A DNA stretch of 25,876 nucleotides from JABMRP01 sp964444795. Lineage in GTDB: Bacteria > Planctomycetota > Planctomycetia > Pirellulales > Thermoguttaceae. This document shows, piece after piece, positions 20,930 to 25,876 of the stretch. A program made the translations under genes and the position numbers. The stretch lies in the NCBI GenBank assembly GCA_964444795.1, contig CAYUIQ010000124.1, positions 1-25,876 on the forward strand. Direction: 5' to 3'. The notes below the pieces were generated by a model, which was not told the DNA's origin, did not search any database, and was given only the letters and a program-made list of their open reading frames with translations. Every line of letters begins with the position of its first letter. Positions within the stretch are counted from its first letter, which is position 1.

Positions 20930-22207
20930 ATGATACAATATCGAACGCCCGAATCCCACACGATTTGCTGGCTGATCCTCCTGGCGATCGGTTTGGTAGC
21001 GCGGAGCCGAGCACCGGCGGCGGAAACCGACGGCGATTGGCCGCAGTTTCACGGGCCGCGGCGCGATAACATCTCGACCGAGACCGGTTTGCTGAAGAAG
21101 TGGCCCGAAGGCGGTCCCCAGCGGCTTTGGACGGCCCAAGGCATCGGCCACGGGTTTGCCACCGTGGCGATTGTCGGTGGGCGGATTTACACTTCCGGCA
21201 ATATCGACGAAAAGACGGTCGTCTCGGCGCTGGACCTCGACGGTCGAATCGTCTGGCAGACCGAAACGGGCCCCTCTTGGGAAAAGCCCGTGCCGGGAAC
21301 GCGAAGCACGCCGACGATCGACGAAGGCCGGCTCTATCATCTCAATCCGCGCGGACTGGTCGTTTGCCTCGACGCGGAATCGGGCAAGCAACTCTGGACG
21401 CGAGACATCCTCAAGGATTTCGGCAGCAAGAACGTGACCTGGGCGGTTTCCGAATCGCTGTTGATCGACGGCGATCGGCTGATCTGCCGGCCCGGCGGTC
21501 CGCGGGCGGCGATGGTGGCCCTGGATAAACTCACGGGCCGTACCGTCTGGAAATCGCCCAGCGCCGATGGCGATCTGGCCGGATACTCCTCGCCGGCGCT
21601 GGCCGAGTGCGGCGGGTTGCGGATCCTGCTGGCTCTGACCGACAAGGCGTTTATCGGCGTGAATGCCGACTCCGGCGATCTGCTCTGGCGTTTCCCGCAC
21701 AAGACGCCCTTCGACGAAAACATCACCATGCCCGTCTATCACGACGGCCAGGTGCTGATCAGCACACGGACTACTGGAACGGTGATGCTGAAGATCGACG
21801 TCGACGGCCCGGAGGCGTCGGTCCGCGAACTTTGGCGCAGCGACGAGTTGGACAACCAACACGGCGGCGTCATTCTCTTAGACGGCCACGTGTACGGCTC
21901 CTGCCACATCCGCAATCGGGCCAGTTGGGTCTGTTTGAACTGGAAGACAGGCGAGCCGACGTACGTGGAAAAGGGCGTGGGCAAGGGCTCGGCCACGTAC
22001 GCCGACGGCATGCTCTACACGTTCGACGAAAGCGGCACGATGGGCCTCGTCCCCGCCACGCCGAGCGGGCACAAAGTCGTCAGCCAGTTCGACATCCCCG
22101 AAGACGGCGAAGGCCGCACCTGGGCTCACCCGGTGGTGCATAACGGCCGCCTCTACATCCGCCACGGCGACTTCTTGTACGTGTATGACGTTCGGGCCAC
22201 GAACTGA
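20930..22207 (+). CDS. Secreted PQQ-like beta-propeller protein
   Basis: This 425-residue protein has an N-terminal hydrophobic segment (about 11-24) ending near APAAE, then the planctomycete-typical DWPQFHGPRRDN at 36-47. Repeats of the form ALDLDGRIVWQTE, CLDAESGKQLWTRD, ALDKLTGRTVWKSP and GVNADSGDLLWRFP are propeller blades. No cytochrome c motif is present. Whether it binds PQQ is unknown; many such proteins are non-catalytic or YncE/BamB-like scaffolds. The ATG at 20930 has only a distant GGAGCG upstream. It is divergent from the larger propeller-fusion gene, a paired arrangement that suggests related roles. Confidence 0.9.
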   Translation: MIQYRTPESHTICWLILLAIGLVARSRAPAAETDGDWPQFHGPRRDNISTETGLLKKWPEGGPQRLWTAQGIGHGFATVAIVGGRIYTSGNIDEKTVVSALDLDGRIVWQTETGPSWEKPVPGTRSTPTIDEGRLYHLNPRGLVVCLDAESGKQLWTRDILKDFGSKNVTWAVSESLLIDGDRLICRPGGPRAAMVALDKLTGRTVWKSPSADGDLAGYSSPALAECGGLRILLALTDKAFIGVNADSGDLLWRFPHKTPFDENITMPVYHDGQVLISTRTTGTVMLKIDVDGPEASVRELWRSDELDNQHGGVILLDGHVYGSCHIRNRASWVCLNWKTGEPTYVEKGVGKGSATYADGMLYTFDESGTMGLVPATPSGHKVVSQFDIPEDGEGRTWAHPVVHNGRLYIRHGDFLYVYDVRATN

Positions 22208-22219
22208 TCGCCCCATTCA

Positions 22220-22241
22220 GCCCCCGGCTCCGCCGGGGGGC
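22220..22241. repeat. GC-rich hairpin after the propeller gene
   Basis: CCCCCGGC (22221-22228) and GCCGGGGG (22232-22239) form an eight-base stem with a three-base loop, 14 bases after the stop at 22207. No T-run follows, so it may be a 3' stabiliser or one more dispersed palindrome. Confidence 0.6.
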
Positions 22242-22253
22242 AGTGGCGGCTTT

Positions 22254-22317
22254 CCGTAGCCACGATCGCCAGACCGTGGGCGATCCGCTTCCCACCGTCT
22301 GGCGACGGTAGCTACGG
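22254..22317. repeat. Dispersed palindrome, GTAGCTACG family, copy 2
   Basis: Arms 22254-22280 and 22291-22317 pair at 23 of 27 positions around a ten-base centre. The core GTAGC...TCGCCAGA.CGTGG is shared with the copy at 7576-7643. The TAG stop of the neighbouring membrane-protein gene (22312-22314) lies inside the right arm. Confidence 0.8.
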
Positions 22318-23094
22318 CGTTCGGCCCAAGTCGTAATATCCCGAGGCCCCTCCAGGCTCGCCAGGTGACGGAGTCTCGGCCGGTGTATCCCTGACGTCAT
22401 CAATTCCCTCGGCATCCGTCCCCTCTTCCGCCGGATTGATTCGACGGAGAATGACCACGAACCAGATGGCCGTGGGAACGGCAACGTGTAGCGACAGCGT
22501 GACGACCAACGGTATTCCGACGGCCAGCGCCAAAACGAAGAAGCCAATGATCCCCCCCACGTCAATTGGGCCGGCCCGAAAATTGAAGACCTCCCAGATC
22601 ACCGCGAAGACACACCAGGCAACGCCGAACACGTACGCCGTTAGATAGGCCGCCGAAAAGCCCAAGCCCACCGGGTTGTTCGGTTTGGATTCTCGAATGC
22701 GTCGCCGCAGCATCGCGGCTCCGGCCAACGTGGCCAGGCACATGAGTAGGACGGGCACCAATTGCAGCCACCGACGCGCATGGTCCGGCCCACTGAAATC
22801 CGCGAAACCTCTGAGGATGAACCACGTGGCGGGGCTCCAGGGCACCGAGAGAACGACATACGCGAAGACGCCCATCGCCCCAGTCGTAAAGTAATAGGCC
22901 GTCTTGCGCCGGCCGGCCCGATGGGCCAACTTCGACCACCAGGCACTGACCAGGAGGATGCCGATCGGTCCGCCGATGTACGGATGCCAAGTGGACAGCG
23001 CCAGTAGAACCGACACCCCGGTCACGCCGTGCAGCATGGCCGCCAGACTGAACTGGAAGGGTGCTTCGGAGTTCGCTGTTGGGTCGCGGGTCAT
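22312..23094 (-). CDS. Multi-pass membrane protein of unknown function
   Basis: This 260-residue protein begins with FQFSLAAMLHGVTGVSVLLAL (14-34), the FQFSL-leader plus first helix often seen in planctomycete membrane proteins. Further helices lie at about 38-54, 68-84, 110-128, 148-168, 180-200 and 200-217, making seven in all. An acidic, Pro/Gly-rich cytoplasmic or periplasmic tail (221-255) follows. No catalytic motif was seen. The ATG at 23094 was chosen because it begins the leader; the frame is open much further but there it is antisense-phase shadow of the esterase gene. It starts 26 bases after the esterase stop, so the two are probably cotranscribed. The last two codons and the stop lie in a dispersed palindrome. 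Confidence 0.85.
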   Translation of the reverse strand: MTRDPTANSEAPFQFSLAAMLHGVTGVSVLLALSTWHPYIGGPIGILLVSAWWSKLAHRAGRRKTAYYFTTGAMGVFAYVVLSVPWSPATWFILRGFADFSGPDHARRWLQLVPVLLMCLATLAGAAMLRRRIRESKPNNPVGLGFSAAYLTAYVFGVAWCVFAVIWEVFNFRAGPIDVGGIIGFFVLALAVGIPLVVTLSLHVAVPTAIWFVVILRRINPAEEGTDAEGIDDVRDTPAETPSPGEPGGASGYYDLGRTP

Positions 23095-23120
23095 GAGGCG
23101 GTACGAGTTCTGGGCGACGA

Positions 23121-24101
23121 TCAATCCACCTCCAACAGCTCCTTCATTCCCTGTCCCAACGCCCCACCGATAAGAAAGTAGCTTTCGGCGTTGGCGAACC
23201 AGTGGTGGCCGTGGCCCGTGCAAGGGGATTGATCGGCGGGGCGGGCGAACTGCGACGTGGGAACAAACAGGACCGTACCGGCGAACTCCGGCCGAGCGGC
23301 CGCGGCGGCTTGTGCCCCGCGGATCGCCGCCATGTTGCCCGACGCCTTGGGGCCACCGTTGCCCAACTCGCCGATCACCACCGGCAGTTTCGGCGTCTTG
23401 AACTCCTTCCGCACGTCGTTGATGAGGTTGACGAGATTCTGCTCGTACTCGGGTATCGCCGGGGGTGTACACATATCGTTCCAGCCCTGAAACCAGACGA
23501 AACCGGCCAGTTCCCAGCCGCGGCCGTCGTAGTCGGGGAAGTGCGTCTTTAGATCCCCCAACACCTCGCGGATCTCGGCGAGCATCTGCTTGTAGTACGG
23601 ACCGACCTGGCCGCCGGAACTGGGCGGGCGGAAATCCACGTACAGACTCTTGCCGCCCCAGGCCGTCTTGATCAGCAGCACCTGCTGGTCCGTCGCGTCG
23701 CCGATCACATGGCCGAACTGAAGTTCCGGACCGATATGATGCGAGCCGCCGTAGCCCGTGAAGCCGATCGTCAGCCCGCCCTTCTTCAATCCGGCGTTGG
23801 GAGTCTTGTACCAGACCCAAACGTCGTCTCGGGTAACCCAATTGCCGTCGGCGTCCTTGAGATGGGCGTAAAGCGGCGCATTGGCCGGATCGCGCATGGC
23901 GTGTTCGAGATTGCCGCGGCCGCCGTTGTAGTATTGCTCGTGATCCATGTCGACGACCCCCTGCCCTTCCATGTTCGACTGGCCGGCGAGAATAAACACC
24001 TTCAGGGGGCTTTTGCCCGGTTGTCCGGCTTGAAGATGCGGCGTGACGGCGGAAAGACCGAGTATTGCGAGAACCACGGCGGTCGCGGCGGGTTGATTCA
24101 T
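23121..24101 (-). CDS. Secreted SASA-family carbohydrate esterase (sialate O-acetylesterase-like)
   Basis: This 326-residue exported protein has a signal peptide (1-25, LQAG). The SGNH/SASA fold is shown by FILAGQSNMEGQG at 36-48 with nucleophile S42, GPELQFG at 124-130, WGGKSL at 148-153 and WFQGWNDM at 203-210. The C-terminal GHGHHWFANAESYFLIG (296-312) supplies the likely catalytic histidine (H299 or H300). Members remove acetyl groups from sugars or polysaccharides; the substrate cannot be read from sequence. GAGGA lies seven bases before the ATG at 24101. It appears to head a two-gene unit with the membrane protein downstream. Confidence 0.92.
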   Translation of the reverse strand: MNQPAATAVVLAILGLSAVTPHLQAGQPGKSPLKVFILAGQSNMEGQGVVDMDHEQYYNGGRGNLEHAMRDPANAPLYAHLKDADGNWVTRDDVWVWYKTPNAGLKKGGLTIGFTGYGGSHHIGPELQFGHVIGDATDQQVLLIKTAWGGKSLYVDFRPPSSGGQVGPYYKQMLAEIREVLGDLKTHFPDYDGRGWELAGFVWFQGWNDMCTPPAIPEYEQNLVNLINDVRKEFKTPKLPVVIGELGNGGPKASGNMAAIRGAQAAAAARPEFAGTVLFVPTSQFARPADQSPCTGHGHHWFANAESYFLIGGALGQGMKELLEVD

Positions 24102-24131
24102 GATGATTCCTCAGGGCGTTGGAGAGTGGGA

Positions 24132-24176
24132 CAAAGGGGACCCTTTGGATCTTATCCGCCGGCGCCGGTAACGCAA
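24132..24176 (-). promoter_or_regulatory. Promoter and start-site palindrome of the esterase gene
   Basis: The minus strand has TTGCGT at 24171-24176, 16 bases, and TAAGAT at 24149-24154. Just downstream is a perfect palindrome CAAAGGG-GA-CCCTTTG (24132-24147, arms of seven), which would span the start site and could be an operator. Confidence 0.5.
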
Positions 24177-24185
24177 GCGGTCACG

Positions 24186-24249
24186 AAAAAACCGGAGGGT
24201 GGCCGCTGGTCCGCCGCCGAAACGGCCAAACCAACAATCACCCTCCGGT
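24186..24249 (-). terminator. Intrinsic terminator of the chemoreceptor gene
   Basis: On the minus strand the perfect 11-base stem ACCGGAGGGTG / CACCCTCCGGT (24239-24249 and 24191-24201) is followed by T-tract 24191-24186. Its 37-base loop can form an inner GCCG / CGGC pair (24202-24205, 24223-24226). It is about 110 bases past the receptor stop. Confidence 0.75.
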
Positions 24250-24271
24250 GAGGAGAGTAGTTTCGTAGATT

Positions 24272-24327
24272 CACGGCCGGCGCGGGACCCGGTGGGAGAA
24301 AGGAGAGCCGGGGTCCCGCGCAGCCGT
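24272..24327. repeat. Imperfect palindrome after the chemoreceptor gene
   Basis: Arms 24272-24292 and 24308-24327 (GCGCGGGACC core) pair with two small bulges. There is no T-run. It sits between the receptor stop (24361) and the intrinsic terminator, in the same 3' position as other palindromes here. Confidence 0.65.
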
Positions 24328-24360
24328 GGGTCCTTTATTGGAGTCACGGGCGAACCGGAG

Positions 24361-25876
24361 TTACGCCGTGACGGTTTCGGTTCGATGGCTTGCCCGTTGC
24401 CCGTCGTCGGTCTTGAATCGGGCGACCAGATCGCGGAGGCCGGTGGCTTGCGCCCCGAGTTCTTCGCTGCTGGAGGCCATCTCCTCGCTACCGGCGGCCG
24501 CCTGCTCGGTCACCTCGGCGATGCCCGCAATGGCTTCGCCGACCTGCGAGGCATTGCTGGCCTGCTCGACCGTGGCGGTGGCGATCTCGGAGATCTTCGT
24601 CACCGTGGCTTCCACGCCTTCGATGATCTCTTTCAGCGCGCTGCCGGTCTCGTCGCTAAGCTGGGCGCCTTCCTGGACCCGGCCGCTCGATTCCTTGATC
24701 AGCGACGTGATCTCGCCGGCCGCCTGATTGGACCGTTCGGCCAATTTGCGGACCTCGTCGGCCACCACGGCGAATCCCATGCCGTGTTCGCCGGCCCGTG
24801 CCGCTTCGATGGCCGCGTTCAGCGCCAGCAGGTTCGTTTGGCTGGCGATTTCCGAAATCACCTGAATGATTTCGGCGATCTGATCGGAACTGGTACGAAT
24901 CAGCTCCATCGCCTCGATCGACTTCTGCACGGCCTGACCGCCTCGTTCGGCCAACTGGTTGGTCTTCTTGGCCACGTCGTCGGCCTCGGTGGCGTTGGTC
25001 TTCACGCCCTCGATCGAGGCGTTGAGTTCCTCGACCGACGCGCTGACTTCCTCGACGCTCGAACTCTGTGTCTGGGCACCCGAAGCCAACGTTTGCGAGC
25101 TTTCGGCGATGACCCTTGAGCCTTCGTTGAACTGAGCCGCCGATTCGGTCACCTGGCCGATCACGTTGCTCAGGGCCTTCACCGTGGCGTTCAGCGCACC
25201 GGCGATGCCGTCGAACGCCTGGGCCACCGTCTGCGTGTCCTCGTCGGCGCCGGCCACGGCGTAGTCGACCGTCAGATCGCCCTCGGCCACGCTCGACAGA
25301 GTCGCCGCGAGCTTCTCGACCTCCTGTTCCTGGTACTCGGCGATCTTCTGCTCCCGTCTCTTCGCGCTCTGGACCAGCTCGGTGTTTTGCACAATGTCGA
25401 TCGGCACCACGTACTCCAGAGCCCCGATGATCGTGCCGTCGGTGTCCTTGATCGGCGCGCCGGTATACAAAATGGGGATATTCAGTCCGGTAGGGTCGAC
25501 GACCGTCTCGCCCGTGCAGACCTCGTTCTTCTGCATGGCCTGGGCACAGCGGCATTCGGCGGTTTGGCAGTGCGGGGTCTTGAACAGGCTGAAGCACTTC
25601 TGGCCGATCACCTGCTCCGGCGTGGACCCGAGCACACCCGCTCCCGCCGGGTTCATGAAAGTGACGTTGAAATCCTTGTCGATGGTCATCACGGGCGTGG
25701 GGATGTTGTTGATGTTGTCCACCGACTTCTGGGCCTCTTCCATGGCCTTCTTCGTCTCACTGATGTCGAGCACGAACTCCAACGCCCCGACGATCCGGCC
25801 GTCCGCGTCCTTGATCGGCGCGCCGGTGTACTGGATGGGCAGGTTCAGCCCCGTGGGGTCGGCCACCGTCTCGCCG
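24361..25876 (-). CDS. Methyl-accepting chemotaxis protein with duplicated PAS domains (5' end missing)
   Basis: The frame runs open through the right edge, so only the C-terminal 505 or so residues are seen. Counting from the valine at 25866, the end of one PAS domain (ADPTGLNLPIQYTGAPIKD...GALE) is followed by a complete second one (about 52-155) with the near-identical stretch DPTGLNIPILYTGAPIKDTD. The second PAS carries C91, C100, C105, C107 and C117. A HAMP-like linker (about 173-235) leads to the signalling domain, whose hairpin tip is ISEIASQTNLLALNAAIEAA (337-356) and AGEHGMGFAVVADEVRKLAE. No transmembrane segment is visible in this part, and no NWETF-type CheR-binding tail ends it. 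It probably senses a redox or ligand signal and talks to a CheA not in the window. Confidence 0.93.
   Translation of the reverse strand, partial: GETVADPTGLNLPIQYTGAPIKDADGRIVGALEFVLDISETKKAMEEAQKSVDNINNIPTPVMTIDKDFNVTFMNPAGAGVLGSTPEQVIGQKCFSLFKTPHCQTAECRCAQAMQKNEVCTGETVVDPTGLNIPILYTGAPIKDTDGTIIGALEYVVPIDIVQNTELVQSAKRREQKIAEYQEQEVEKLAATLSSVAEGDLTVDYAVAGADEDTQTVAQAFDGIAGALNATVKALSNVIGQVTESAAQFNEGSRVIAESSQTLASGAQTQSSSVEEVSASVEELNASIEGVKTNATEADDVAKKTNQLAERGGQAVQKSIEAMELIRTSSDQIAEIIQVISEIASQTNLLALNAAIEAARAGEHGMGFAVVADEVRKLAERSNQAAGEITSLIKESSGRVQEGAQLSDETGSALKEIIEGVEATVTKISEIATATVEQASNASQVGEAIAGIAEVTEQAAAGSEEMASSSEELGAQATGLRDLVARFKTDDGQRASHRTETVTA

Noticed and set aside
23095..23841. A 249-codon upstream extension of the membrane-protein frame
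   Set aside because: It is an alternative frame of the SASA esterase gene with no domain of its own.
1..25876. CRISPR arrays, tRNA or rRNA genes, insertion sequences
   Set aside because: No regularly spaced direct repeats, cloverleaf-type sequences, rRNA motifs or transposase-like proteins were recognised; the repeats present are palindromes and coding or spacer repeats.

Overview
This is a high-GC window that looks like a chromosome segment of a planctomycete, probably in or near the Pirellulales. The signs are a secreted PEP-CTERM protein, two secreted PQQ-type beta-propeller proteins of the 'DWP..FxGPxRD' kind, a Tat-exported Gfo/Idh/MocA oxidoreductase, a secreted SASA esterase, a membrane protein opening with 'FQFSL', and many intergenic palindromes of the dispersed kind common in planctomycetes. 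The taxonomic call is inference from gene style. No rRNA, tRNA, CRISPR array, transposase or phage gene was seen.

Left third (about 1-6.7 kb, minus strand): the peripheral arm of respiratory complex I in the order nuoA-B-C-D-E-F-G, reading right to left. NuoC and NuoD are unfused, and NuoG is short but carries ligands for four iron-sulfur clusters including the optional N7. The membrane-arm genes would lie beyond the left edge. The nuoE/F and nuoF/G spacers are built of degenerate seven-base AACCGAx-like units. The upstream region holds two promoter-like sites with a strong intrinsic terminator between them.

Middle (6.7-14 kb): a small aromatic-rich secreted protein with its own terminator, the RuvX/YqgF nuclease, a putative alpha/beta-hydrolase lipoprotein, a single-domain response regulator, a Tat-exported Gfo/Idh/MocA protein, an uncharacterised protein that I read as a PD-(D/E)XK nuclease fold plus a C-terminal beta-barrel-like domain, and a secreted protein ending in two DUF3395-like domains.

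Right part (14-25.9 kb): a PEP-CTERM surface protein made of four near-identical modules of about 175 residues; a 1350-residue secreted protein joining two PQQ-like propellers, a LamG domain, a fibronectin-like domain and a methyltransferase-like Rossmann domain; a divergent second propeller protein; a membrane protein behind a SASA esterase; and the 3' part of a chemoreceptor with duplicated cysteine-bearing PAS domains.

The genes do not form one obvious new system. The most unusual items are the methyltransferase-like domain in an exported protein, the solitary PD-(D/E)XK-like protein, the promoter-terminator-promoter arrangement before nuoA, the heptamer-built spacers, and several palindrome families that abut or overlap the 3' ends of genes.
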